Positions 36,827-48,700 of a stretch of DNA of 64,000 nucleotides are shown here, one piece after another. The stretch's first letter is position 1. The number at the start of each line of letters is the position of its first letter. The notes beneath the pieces were generated by a model. The model saw nothing but the letters and a program-made list of their open reading frames with translations. It was not told the origin of the DNA and made no database searches. The DNA is from Patiria miniata (taxonomy: Eukaryota > Echinodermata > Asteroidea > Valvatida > Asterinidae): the NCBI RefSeq assembly GCF_015706575.1, contig NW_024037062.1:2972811-3036810 (forward strand), given 5' to 3'. A program made the position numbers and the translations under genes.

Positions 36827-37222
36827 GATTAACTGTCGGGATGAGTTAATTAATAGCTACTGTGAGTACCCACTACAATTTGACTACAATATCCAGAGAC
36901 TTAATCAACACAAATGACTATGCGCGGGGTGCTCATCACCTCCCCTATACTACTAAACAGACTGCTGGTAGCAACCTACATGTTTCCCGTAATAGGCCTA
37001 CATGAACCAAATTCGGGGCAACAATTCAATAAATTCTATAGCACACAGCGTCTTGTACATCCAAAAATACTATAACACAAAATAATGCATTTATGAGACA
37101 ATATTAAAGAAGTCTCAATGAGTAAACAGAAATTTATATTCCACTTTGCTGGAGTGTTAGGGGTGCTTGTTATAGTCGTCACAGACACTAAGCTGCTCCA
37201 ATCCTGTCTACGAGGCCACTTT

Positions 37223-37845
37223 TGTAGTAAATCCCACGATGGGGGACAACTTGGTGTTGTCAGCTTGCGCTGAATCAACGGTGTGGGATGTGAATCCCGG
37301 GTCAGGGAGCAGTAAGCCTTGTCCAAAAATATAACACGCCAACTCTTGGTTGTAACTTGCTGTCTCGGTTTTATTGTTTGTTGACTACGAAAGAAAACCC
37401 CCAACACTAGGCTTGAGCCTTCAATAAAACAGGACCCTGGCTGTACTACATGTATGTGATCATGGAGGAATGTCTCTGAGCTAGCAGTCGTAAGCGCTTT
37501 TCCTCACGCCATTCTAGGGACGCCGAAAGAGGCCGTATTACTTAACAACTTATGTATCTATGGGCCATTTCCATGCGAGTAAATCTGCATTATCCCTTGA
37601 TTTCAACTAAGTCTTATAACATAATTGTTGTCTTAACTCAATTCACATAGGGTTATCACCAAAAGATGAATTATACATCAAATAAGGGTTACAAACATAG
37701 GATGATCCAGAACTAGTTCCTGTTTGGCGGAAGGCGACTACCGCACCCGAGGTGATGTGCGCGCTGTAAACAATTCGCCTTAAAGCAGCAGTTTAGATCT
37801 TAGTTTAAAGGTACTACATGTATATTCATAATCCATTTCCCCACA
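37223..37845 (-). repeat. 5' LTR of element 2
   Basis: 623-bp LTR, about 99% identical to 22392-23014. In element orientation it precedes a short leader and the gag frame. Confidence 0.92.
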
Positions 37846-38694
37846 ATAATAGTAGTAACAAAAATGACACCTGTTTCATGGTACCTTAAACTAAGATTAT
37901 ACAATATTTGCAAACACCAAAACCCAAAATGATCAAGTAATCACGAAATTATTTACTGGACTATGGAATGACAGTCTAAAGCATTCTGTAAAATCACGAT
38001 ATCTGGTATGTTGACAGAAAACCGTTTGTTTTTTAACTGCTCCTTATTTGTGAAAAGCCTACGGATGATGACCCTGACTGTGACCTTGACCTTTGACCTT
38101 TTGATCCCAAAACCAATCCAACTTGCCTGTACTCGAGAGCAACCCCTTCTGCAGTTAGAAGCAGATCTCATTTCTACCTGAAATTAAACAGGAGTAGAAA
38201 ATGTTGCCGAAACAAGATCCCAACTGGCCAAGTCAATGCATTTTATGGGTTGTTTCACTAGTTCAATGGATGTTCTGTAAGAAAAAAAAATCACCCTAAA
38301 TCAGAGTTTGGACCTAGCTAACTTCTTTTTCCACTAGCCAACCAGGATACTGAAACAGAGGTGGCCCGCATGTTTTTCTTGTATACCGTGTCTCATAAAC
38401 AAAAATGTGCGTACATGTAAAACGTGTATCATGAGGCAATGTTGTCAGCATTTTGAATAAACAGATCTAACAATTTAACCCAAAACAGTTAAAACAAGTC
38501 AGGTGTGTTTATAAACACAAATGCCCCGCAACCGTGACTGTTTCCATGACATAACACCACTCTTTTAACATCAACTTACATGTACCTTGGTCACATGGAA
38601 TGTTCATTGACAGCATTAGTGTCTTCTGTAGGTTTTATATGAATAAATCCCTAATCCGTATGATCTCAGAATAAATACTAGATTTCTATTGTTT
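37846..38694. other. No gene; one diverged unit of the following repeat
   Basis: Near 38067-38105 the phrase CTGTGACCTTGACCTTTGACC appears once, a diverged relative of the tandem array that starts at 38695. Nothing else is recognisable. Confidence 0.5.
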
Positions 38695-39700
38695 TAGTCA
38701 CTGTGACCTTGACCCTTGACCTTTTGGCCCCAAATGCAAAAGGCTTCTTAGGATTTCCAAGGACAATCCACACACCAAATTTGAAGTTCATATGTAAAGT
38801 ATATCTCAAGTTATCACGCTGACAAAATTTCTTTTGTTTTTGCCACTGTGACCTTGACCCTTGACGTTTCGGCCCCAAATGAAAAAAGGCTTCTTAGGAT
38901 TAACAAGGACAATCGACAAACCAAATTTGAAGTTCATATGTTAATTTTTTTTCAAGTTATCGTGCTGACAAAATTTCTTTTGTTTTAGTCACTGTGACCT
39001 TGACCCTTGACCTTTTGACCCCAAATGCAAAATGCTTCTTAGGATTGTCAAGGACAATCCACAAACCAAATTTGAAGTTCATATGTAAAGTATTTCTCAA
39101 GTTATCGCGCTGACAAAATTTCTATTGTTTCAGCCACTGTGACCTTGACCCTTAGCCTTTCGGCCCCAAATGCGAAAGACTTCTTAGGATTAACAAGGAC
39201 AATCGACAAACCAAATTTGAAGTTCATATGTTAATTTTTTTTCAAGTTATCGTGCTGACAAAATTTCTTTTGTTTTAGTCACTGTGACCTTGACCCCTGA
39301 CCTTTTGACCCCAAATGCAAAATGCTTCTTAGGATTGTCAAGGACAATCCACAAACCAAATTTGAAGTTCATATGTAAAGTATTTCTCAAGTTATCGCGC
39401 TGACAAAATTTCTATTGTTTCAGCCACTGTGACCTTGACCCTTAGCCTTTCGGCCCCAAATGCGAAAGGCTTCTTAGGATTACCAAGGACAATCCACAAA
39501 CCAAATGTGAAGTTCATATGTAAAGTATTTCTGAAGTTATCACGCTGACAAAATTTCTATTGTTTCAGCCACTGTGACCTTGACCCATGGCCTTTCGGCC
39601 CCAAATGCAAAAGGCTTCTTAGGATTACCAAGGACAATCCACAAACCAAATTTGAAGTTCGTATGTTAAGTATTTCTCAAGTTATCGCGTTGACAAGATT
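38695..39700. repeat. 146-bp tandem repeat rich in TGACCT half-sites
   Basis: About seven units; CACTGTGACCTTGACCC starts near 38698, 38844, 38990, 39136, 39283, 39429 and 39575. Each unit opens with TGACCTTGACCCTTGACC followed by a fairly conserved body (GGCTTCTTAGGATT...AAGGACAATC...TTTGAAGTTCATATG). On the minus strand this gives repeated AAGGTCA, the monomer site of NR5A/ERR-type nuclear receptors. Sites 3 and 5 and sites 4 and 6 are more alike, hinting at a two-unit higher-order period. Confidence 0.9.
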
Positions 39701-39725
39701 TGTCCGGACACACACACACACCCAT

Positions 39726-40040
39726 CAAGGGCGGATCCAGAACACAATTTTGGGAGGGGCCAAAAAAATTTTGGTCCCCCAAAAAAGTGGGTCAAAAAAA
39801 TTACGGCGTGGGGTTCGGGGCCCGCTTAAGGGCCCCGAAAAATTTTTGGATTCTAGATGCTCTGTGGTGCGATCTGAGGCAATTTCTGACCACTTTAACC
39901 AATTTTTTTTTGAGGAAAAGATGGTGGTGTACTCATTGCCTGCCTTTATTGCGATGTCACATAAAAAAAAAAAATATTGGTTTCGTTTTGGGGGGGGCCG
40001 TGGCCCCCTTTGGCCCCCCCCCCCCCTGGATCCGCCCTTG
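39726..40040. mobile_element. hAT-type MITE with perfect 8-bp target duplication
   Basis: Exact inverted ends CAAGGGCGGATCCAG and CTGGATCCGCCCTTG. The target duplication acacccat is exact at 39718-39725 and 40041-40048, in the CA-rich edge of the preceding satellite. No transposase. Confidence 0.92.
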
Positions 40041-40060
40041 ACACCCATCCACCCACCCAC

Positions 40061-40255
40061 GTGTGTAAATGCCGGCAATCGTGGACGCCCCATTGTCCCT
40101 AATCCTCTTTCCTTTGTTTGTACTCTAACTTTTTAGCGACAGCTCTCATTGGTTTTGTACACGATTTGAGATTGTGGACGTTCGGTCAATCGTGGACGTA
40201 TTGTTTGAGCCCACATTCTTTTGTCCTACGTCCACGATTGCCGGTGTTTACACAC
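40061..40255. mobile_element. Short TIR element (MITE)
   Basis: Ends GTGTGTAAATGCCGGCAATC and GATTGCCGGTGTTTACACAC, inverted over about 27 bp. Flanks ccacccac and gcacccac match at 7 of 8 positions, consistent with an 8-bp duplication, though the surrounding CCCA repeat makes this weak. Confidence 0.65.
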
Positions 40256-40573
40256 GCACCCACACACACCGACTTGTTTCACATACCTAGTGTGGACTTT
40301 CCTTTCTTTTCGTGTAGTTAAGGAACACCAGTGGAAAAACTCATTTTTCTCAAACTGTGAAAACTCTTACAACCCAATTTTTTTTCAATGATTCCCTTTA
40401 GTGTTTCTCTTCATTCTGCTACAGATAAACCTAACCCAAAAATGCCTCTAAACCTGTTTTCCAGAAATGGGGAAACACTGTGTGGACGTGGGCAAGTCCA
40501 CACTTCGTCGCTGCTACCTACATTATGTGGACGTCTTTTGTTCGGAAGTCCACACTGCGTATGTAAGACAAGC

Positions 40574-40623
40574 TCACACCCACCCACCCACCCACCCACC
40601 CACCCACACACACACCCACCCAC
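40574..40623. repeat. Microsatellite (CCCA)n / (CA)n
   Basis: Simple CACC and CA repeats. Confidence 0.9.
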
Positions 40624-40678
40624 GGAAGGACAAGGCGGAAACAGTATGCCCATAAAAATTATACACAGAAGCTCTTAA

Positions 40679-41071
40679 CAAAAAAGGAATCAAAGATTGT
40701 ACTTTTTGAGAACGCTGAATAATCTTAATGTAGACAAGACAATTTTGGTCTTGTTCTATTGGGCCCTAATCCAAAGTGTACTGACGTACAATCTGGCATG
40801 TTACTATGGAAATGCGACGCAGCTAAACAGGGACCGCTTAGATCGTGTAAAACGGGTGGTACAGCGTGTGATTGGACAAGACCTGCCTCCTATCAGGTAT
40901 TTGCTTGAACAAAGGGTCATGACTAAAATGGACAAAATTATGGGTGATCAAAGTCACGAACTGAGCACGCTTCCGTCAGTCATTTGTACCAAACTCCATC
41001 TACATGTTCAACCAACTTGTCAAGCGATAGCTCAACCCTTGGTCATAAATATTTCTCTATACCCTTTGTAA
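40679..41071 (+). pseudogene. LINE fragment: C-terminal end of a non-LTR reverse transcriptase
   Basis: The translation NQRLYFLRTLNNLNVD...LIQSVLTYNLACYYGNAT...LDRVKRVVQRVIG matches the conserved tail after the RT domain of Jockey/CR1/L2-type LINEs (typical form: RLYFLRxLK...FYxSVIxSVLTY...WYGNA...L..VxxxAxxIIG). Only this end is present; the frame opens at 40679 and the catalytic domain is missing. A 5'-truncated insertion that is no longer functional. Confidence 0.8.
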
Positions 41072-42388
41072 CTGTTAACTTAGGCCGCAGTCAGTCATAG
41101 AATTAGACATTTTTTCGTGTATATTGTTATATTATAGTATATAATATAGAAAAAAATAATAATGGTATTAATTCACTTCTATTGGTTACTCATATTGTTA
41201 ATTAAGTTTTTGTTAGTCGTAAGTTCAAATTAGTGTTTGATATATTTGCAAATGGACAGCATTGCAATGTATAAGTATATGTATGTACTATCTCTATGTT
41301 TGAAAATGCAGTGCTGGTGGAAAGCAAATTTCCGCATGCTTATTGTGGAAAATAAATTATCCTATCATATCATTATCATTTATCTCTTCCCGTCCATTCA
41401 TCTTTGCCGTATCCCAATAATGATTGACTCACCAGCCGGGCTACTTAAAGAATAGTTTGACTGGCCCATCGCTGTTTTGACTAGCATTTGGCTAGCGGGC
41501 TACCGCTAATTTCGAACCCTGCCCTAAATACTTGGAAGTTATAGAATAGCAAAGAGTTAATGGAAAGTAACACCCCCCCCCCCCCAGTAAAATGTAACGC
41601 GAGTTACCATGGAATTGCTGTTCACGTAAAAATACTAATAACATCCAGTGTTAGAGACTGCAGATAGCACCAAAAAATAGGTTTGCATGATCAGTACATA
41701 AAAAAAAGCAATTGCAAGGTTAGTTTTACAACTAAATGTTGTAGCATATAATTTAAGATTAATAGGTTAAAAGTAGTCAAATTAAGGTTATATAATATAT
41801 ATTAAAGTTTGTATTTTTTTATAAGTACTATGATCATTATGATACTTAATTGTAGAAAATTCAATTCAAGTTTTTCACAAAGGAGAAATTCTGTTCAAGT
41901 TCTAGCCACGAACTTGATTGACCCCTTCTTGATTGAGCATAGTCTAGTTCCCGGGCCAAAAGATTCTAACTATGAATCTTGGGTCAGGTTGCCTCTAGTA
42001 TCTTTACAAAATAAATGTATACAAATGTCATCACATGACTAAAACAGGAGGAATGCCTCATTTTTCCGAAAATGTCAGAAGTTTGCAGGATTCATTTTAT
42101 CATAGTCAATGGGATAGCGCCCGGGTATTTCCAAGTACAATATAGGTTTTATCAACTGTCTAATTGCTTATTAAAAACCTTAGAAATGAGTTGATAATTA
42201 CGCTGGGATGCTTGTTGACCTCATTCGCTATCCCCGTGGATCATGGGTCAGAACCTCATCACTAACACCACGTTTCCTCCAAAGAAGCTGCAAAGATGGC
42301 AGACCAAAAATAAAAAGATTATCTCTGCAACTAGCACTCATTACCATGGCAATGGACACTACAATGTAGCTTGGGTTTCAAAGTACTG
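41072..42388. other. No gene seen (downstream flank of the MLKL-like gene)
   Basis: AT-rich DNA with a C tract at 41573-41585. No coding signal on either strand. Confidence 0.45.
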
Positions 42389-42394
42389 TTTATT
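42389..42394 (-). promoter_or_regulatory. Candidate polyadenylation signal of the MLKL-like gene
   Basis: AATAAA on the minus strand, about 335 bp downstream of the proposed stop codon at 42728-42730. Position is plausible, but a hexamer alone is weak evidence. Confidence 0.35.
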
Positions 42395-42727
42395 CTTTGG
42401 TAAAATAAATAGAATACTGCAGATGGTGTTCAAATTTTTAGAAAGTTTCAGAACCTCATTTCAAGTTTTAGTAATTTTTTTCACAAAGAAGTTCCTTCTC
42501 TGAAAGAGAAGTTGGCATTCTGGGCTGTAACCCTGAAGCAGGGAGGAAGGGGGTAAAAAGTCTAGCCCCAGTTTTGACAAGGGAAAACTTTTTCACCGTC
42601 CATTTTCATCTCAACAAGTGTTAAATAAAGTTGCCAAGTACTTTAACTTGCCCATAGTTCAAATCCATGCCTTGTACGGAGGTTTATATTTCTAGCAGTT
42701 GCAGCAATCATATACTGTTTCGAATGG

Positions 42728-45700
42728 TTACAGGCCTTCTATGTCTATCTCCACTACATCTTCAATTGCTCCTGAAATTACGAAAATGCACTTACATCTG
42801 AGCTTCTGAAGCCTGTCCACGATATCTGTTCCAGGAAAGAAACAAAGATTGGACGATTAATTCAGGATTTGTGGTTTACATTCAGCTTGAGATACACCAT
42901 ATTATAAGAAACTTGTGGTGTTCATTGGCTACATCTTCGAAAGAAACTGAAGGAGCAGCATCATCTACTGTGCCTGTAATTTAGGTTTGTTATTCTCATT
43001 TCGATGTCAACATGGGCACATTGGTGGAAATATTCTGAAATTTAATCTTATAAGATTTGATGTTCCTGGAGTAGAAGTGTGGACCCACATTGAGTAAGAG
43101 TCTCTGCAAGTCATTTCATGAAACTTTATGCAGTAGCGTATAATTTACTCCATCTAAAATGATTGCAAAAGCTACGCCATAATTTGTCGTGGAAATCGTG
43201 GACTTTCCATTTGTAATAATGTTCGTGAAATTTATCATACATTTATTGTGCAGCTTGTACATGTACAACAAATGTGTTGCTTTCTTAGAACCCTATGCAT
43301 GGCATAAGGTATGCACTATTTTGTGAATTCAGCTGCTTGGGTTTAAAATCACAGAGCCTGAAGGCAACACTCAAGACAAAGCCAAAGGTTTGATAAACCC
43401 ACAGAGCTACATGAAGTTACAACGAAGCACAAAATCCTCTATTTATTTATTTATATTTATTTAATCCTTATTTTAACTGGGTAGCCTATTCAGTAGAATC
43501 CATTGGTATCCCGTGGGGCCCAGTAAAGAGAAGACAATGTGAAGAAATTACAGTTTGAGATGTGCGAGGAAAACCCAAGAAAAATATTGTAAGGAAAACC
43601 CGTGGAAGCGAGCAGGGATTGAAAACCCAATCCACATATTGGCCCAGGCAGGAATCGAACCTGGGTCACAGAGGTGGAAGGCAAGGCAACTATACCCCTA
43701 CGCCTACGTCAACCTGACTCAGCTCATTCCTTTGTGTGGATTACTTTCAGATGCATTTCAGTTTCAGGCACATTCATTTTTGCATCGGTTTTGAATATAA
43801 ATGCAAGTTTGCAAATAGCCATACAAAAGCTGACTAACAAACATGAATAACCAAACAGGAGGTAGTTTAATGCACGTATAGCTCTATGGGCAAACCCAGG
43901 CTTTGTGAAGTTTTTTTTTACAATTTGATTCAAATGATTGGATTCAAGCGTATTCATGAGGAAGCCATTTTTGTCATGTTTTTATGTATTTTATGAATTG
44001 TAAACTGTTGAATAGGATGGTGCCAGACTATTGATGTGTCCAAGCCTCACATTCAATTTTTTTAACTGTGGCTTAAAACATCAGGGTATGTATGATCACA
44101 AATGTTAAATTATTCATCACTAAGCCTAAGCAGACTGGTCTTAATTTGTAATTAACTTTATTTCATGGCTTTCATTCCTATTAGCAAGTTCCAAAAAATG
44201 AACATTGTACCGTGCTTTCAATTTAACATGGCCGACTTGCGAATAAAGCCTATTGGGGGCAGATAAGTGTGTAGTTATCTGCCAGACTATGTGCAAACAG
44301 TTGACTTCAATGTTTTTGGTCAAGATCCCGGGTAAGGAACAAAGTTCTTTACTGTGGATTGGGCAGCACCAAGCAGACATACATATAGGGCCATTGCCTG
44401 GCCAACATCAAATTAATAACTCACCACCTGCAATTGGCCGATTTTCGGAATCAAACTGTCTGCAATCATCAATCAACTTCTTGAATTCACCTGGGCAAGC
44501 TTTAGGCAATGGCAGCTTGTTCTTTTTCTGGAGTACAAACTCCCTGATTTGACTGCCGTCCAAACCTTAAAAATAATGTTAAAAATAACAAAAAGGAAAA
44601 GGAAAGAAATCACTAAAAGAGTAAAGAAACTGTGAACACTATAAATTTCAAGGTCTTGTGAAGAAAAACAATTCTCACTGGGAACAGTCTCTATGTGCAC
44701 GTGAATTCTTAAAGGTGAACTTTCATCTGGAGATTACCAACATTTAGTTGTTCATATTGTAATAATAACCATCCGTACACGGCTAGTACCACTGCACCAG
44801 GTGTATGAACAACAGTGTCTGCATTACTTTAATACCTCAATTCCTTTGTATAGCCTCACCCAGTAGGGCCCCTGTCTCATTGCTTATTTTGAATAATTAT
44901 ATACTACACTGCATTACAGCAAAGACAAGCCCTCTCTATGATCACGTAGAATTTTATTTTGTTATCAAAAATACCGGTATATAGTGCTCCTGCATTGAAT
45001 GAGTGCCATCAATTGCATGCACAAAAATTAACGCAAGTGCTGTATGGGCCTAAGTCCGCCATCTGTGTTTTTGACGTTCTTCATCTACTCCCCACAAAGT
45101 GGGGAGTGAAAATCCTGTTTCCGAACACCATTTGCGTGTTGGTTCTGGTCATTCAAAACCCCGTTCTCGTGTTCATTCAACACGAGAACGGGTTTCGAAT
45201 GCTCCCCCTGGGTCCCTTGGGAAAAAGTGGACTTTCAGACTGGGCGTTGGCCGTGCATGTTGTTTTGTAATTTTATGTAGTCATGTATGAGTACCAGTAG
45301 ATAAATCTGCACTGCTGCGGCTGAGGTTACAGCCCAACAGTTTGAAGGTTCGATAGTCCGTAGGTTCTTTAGTCCGAAGGGTCATTAGTCCGAAGGTTCA
45401 TTAGTCCGAAGGTTCAATACTCCGAAGGTTCGATAGTCCGAAGGGCCCATTCGTCCAAAAAACAGAATAAGTTTAAATAGTCCGAAGGTCGATAATCCGA
45501 ATAGACGATAGGGTTCGACAGTCTGAATCGACAATAAGGTCCGATAGTCCGAATGGACAATAGGACTATATTGTCGATTCGGACTATTGGACCTAACTGT
45601 CGATTCGGACTATCTGACCTTATTGTCGATTCGGACTTATTTTCAATTCGGAATAATGAACCTTCGGGCTATTGAGCCTTATTGTCATTTCGGACTATTG

Positions 45701-48700
45701 AACCTTTGGACTAATATTAACCTTATTCTAAATTTGGACTGCCGAACCTTCGGACTACCGAACCTTCAGACTACCGAACCTTCGGAGTAATGAACCTTCG
45801 GACTAATGAACCTTCAGACTATTGCTTGAAATGTACAGAGTAACGAACCTTATTTCATTTTCGGACTAACGAACCCCCTCTTATGGGAATTTTGTGCATT
45901 TGGACTATCGAACCTTCGGACTAAAGAAACCTTCGGACTATCGGACCTTCGGACTATCGGGCGGTCCCCGTGGCTGAATCTGTTAACATGTGAGTTTTAG
46001 TTTAAAGCTCATGTAGCTCCCTTCCGACTGTTATTTATTTTTGTCTTTAATAAATTCTTGGAAATTATATTTTGCTTTCTATTCCCAATTTCTGTGGTTG
46101 TCCAAGATGGGGCGCCGTTACAATATTGTTTACTGGCTTTACTTTTTAAGGTCTGAGTCACAGAAAACCCCTCATGATTTTTAACATTTACAGAGAAATT
46201 TATATACAGTCGGCTCCCGTTATAACGAGGTCCGATGGACTTTCACAATACTGTCGTTATAGCCGGAACCTCGCTAAAACCGGAGCGCAGTTTTCCCCAT
46301 TCGTTGTGCACAAGGTACGGCACATGTGCGTGCGTGTTTTAATCGTGTAACGCACGTCCGAAGACATGAAAAGATGGTCATTTGTTGGTATGTGTACGTC
46401 TGTTAACAATGTATATTAAATATTTAACTGATGGTGATGAATAAATGAAATAAATAAAATACCTTTAAGGGAACATTGTTCAATATTTGAGGACCTGAAT
46501 CCGGAGGAAAAGGCATCATCGCTGAGAAGAATCAGGCAAGTAGGTCACTCGCACAAATCGTGCCGAGTGACATTTTGCTTTCATTTTGCATTTGCTGGAA
46601 TCGGGCGAGAGAGGGCGCCAATACATGCATTACTTCCGGGTTTTAATGACTCCTGATCCTTAGATGCCTTTTGGTTGTTGACTTTTTGGAACAGTTGGGT
46701 ATTATTGTTTCTGAAGGGATTCTTTGAAATTGTAATTATTTCGGTTAACTATAGCGCACATTCGTGCCAAGTGACATTTTGCTTTCGTTTTGCATTTGCT
46801 GGAATCGGGCAAGAGAGGGCGCTAATATTACTTCCGGGTTTAAGTGTCTCCATGTGTAATTTCGCAGCAATTGGTGATTATTGTTTGTCGGGAGGGATTC
46901 TTTTAAGATAATAATAATAAATAAACAAAAGTAATAATTTTGGATTAAAATTTGTACAATGTATATGTGGTGGGGCGTTTGAAGATCTTGGAAACCTGTT
47001 TTCATTGGGATTGTTTTTTCGGCGGGGCCGGAGGGGTTCTTAATTTGTTTAAGATTTTAATTTTTTTATTCTTTTTTGGGGGTGGGAACCACGGTATGTT
47101 TTAAACTTTATTTTTTGAAGACAGACTGAATTATCTCTTTTTGGAAGTTGTGGTGGCTCTGAAAAGAGCCGTTTGTTTTGTGATGCTGTGTTCTTTACTT
47201 CGTATTTTTTTTTATAGCCACAAGCCAACAATTACGCACCCGATGTTCGGGCGGTAGTACTAAAGGCTATTCCTTACAACGTTAACACTCAACTCCTGAG
47301 CGCCCCCAATTGTTAGTTTGTAATAATATAGAAATGTGGTACCGCAGTCGTAAGCAAACTTCAAACCTGGTCGCGCTAAGGGAAACCGCAGCGGGGGATT
47401 AGCGACTAGACCAGCGGTCCACTGCGTCGATTATCACAGTCCCATTGAATTTATTTATAAAGATCGGCGAGATGAAATAATGTTGGGTTGAAGTCTTTAC
47501 AAAGGTACATTGATGGGTGAAGCTCAAGTGTGTTGCTTGAATTGGAAGACGGGAGCATGATACCCGTTTCGGGACAAAAGGTCTGTCGTTGACAAGCTGC
47601 AATGCCCGTAGTTTTGAAAAGATGTTGTTGTAAATGGGTTGAGAACAATGCTTTTCCTCGCATTGGGTCGGCCAAAATTGTCGTAATAGCCGAAGTCTCG
47701 TTATGTCCGTGCACGTAATAACCAAATATTTCCCCATAGTAATGTACACAAATTGATCGGGACTGGGAGAATGTCTTCATTACATCCGGGTTATCGTTAT
47801 GACCGAGCTCGTTATAACGGGAGTCGACTGCAGTTGTGTGAACGCATATGTTGTACTTTCTAACTATCTCTCCAAATATTATCATTTTGTGAGAAATCCG
47901 AACAAGGTCCCTTTTAACAAGAACCTATTCCTAAATGCTACGTAATTGTTAAACAGAATAAACATAATTTTATATTTAATTTGTTAACTAACCTTCATAT
48001 GGCTTTGATCCTGAAGCAATCTCCCACATCACAATGCCATAACTGGAAAAAAAGAAAGATATATTCTAATTAAATCTGTACATTTAAGTAAAACCAAAGA
48101 TTTCTCCATAACCCTTTCCTGTAACTAGTCACTGATGCTGTTTTGAGCCAATTGACATTTGGAATGCTCAGTACCTCTCTCTTTCAGAAGAAGGAACAGC
48201 ACCGAAACAACATCATCAGCGAGTACAGAAAAAGAACTCCAGAAGCAATGTCAGCAGTGGCTACTGCCCCAACACAATACTCTTAACAAAGGGCTCTCTC
48301 ATAATCCGGTAAACATGCGGATACCAGAATGTAATAGATCCAATGGTGCCACACCCACTAGGTAGGAGGCAAGCATTCAGAGCTGTGATAGAAGTTTTAA
48401 AAATACTACCAACAAGTATCTTCCAAAACACAGGACACAACTGTTTCAACATGCAATTCAATATAGTGGCACAATCAACTGGAACAAACTTCCCAATTGT
48501 TTAGAAACTCAACTACTAAAATTAAATTGTGCAATGTACCTGTTCAATTGCTCTTTGTAAAATACTTCTCTGTATTACCTCACTGAGTTTGTTTAATCCT
48601 TATATCATTGTATACGTACCCTATTTAGGCTTGTACCAATTGAATTTCTTTTTTCGTGATTAGTGTTTTGTTGTCCGAATGTTTTGTCTCGCTGTCCATT

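Larger units (their letters stand above)
22392..37845 (-). mobile_element. Ty3/gypsy LTR retrotransposon (element 2), host of a nested element
   Basis: Direct 623-bp LTRs at 22392-23014 and 37223-37845 begin TGTAGTAAATCCC on the plus strand and end TTTCCCCACA. They differ at about 6 positions (about 1%), and a 4-bp duplication, ataa, flanks both ends. In element orientation (minus strand) the order is gag, protease, reverse transcriptase, RNase H, integrase, then an extra SGNH hydrolase frame before the 3' LTR; RT before integrase places it in Ty3/gypsy. A TGG-initiated primer-binding site candidate begins at 37218. A second Ty3/gypsy element occupies 26325-32938 inside it, so it is broken by that insertion and by a few smaller breaks. 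Without the insert it would be about 8.8 kb. Confidence 0.93.

Noticed and set aside
39663-40136. 157-codon open frame
   Set aside because: It spans the hAT MITE and satellite edge; no protein similarity.
43640-43713. tRNA gene
   Set aside because: Only the B box and a weak A box are present and no cloverleaf can be drawn; the body and A-rich tail indicate a SINE.
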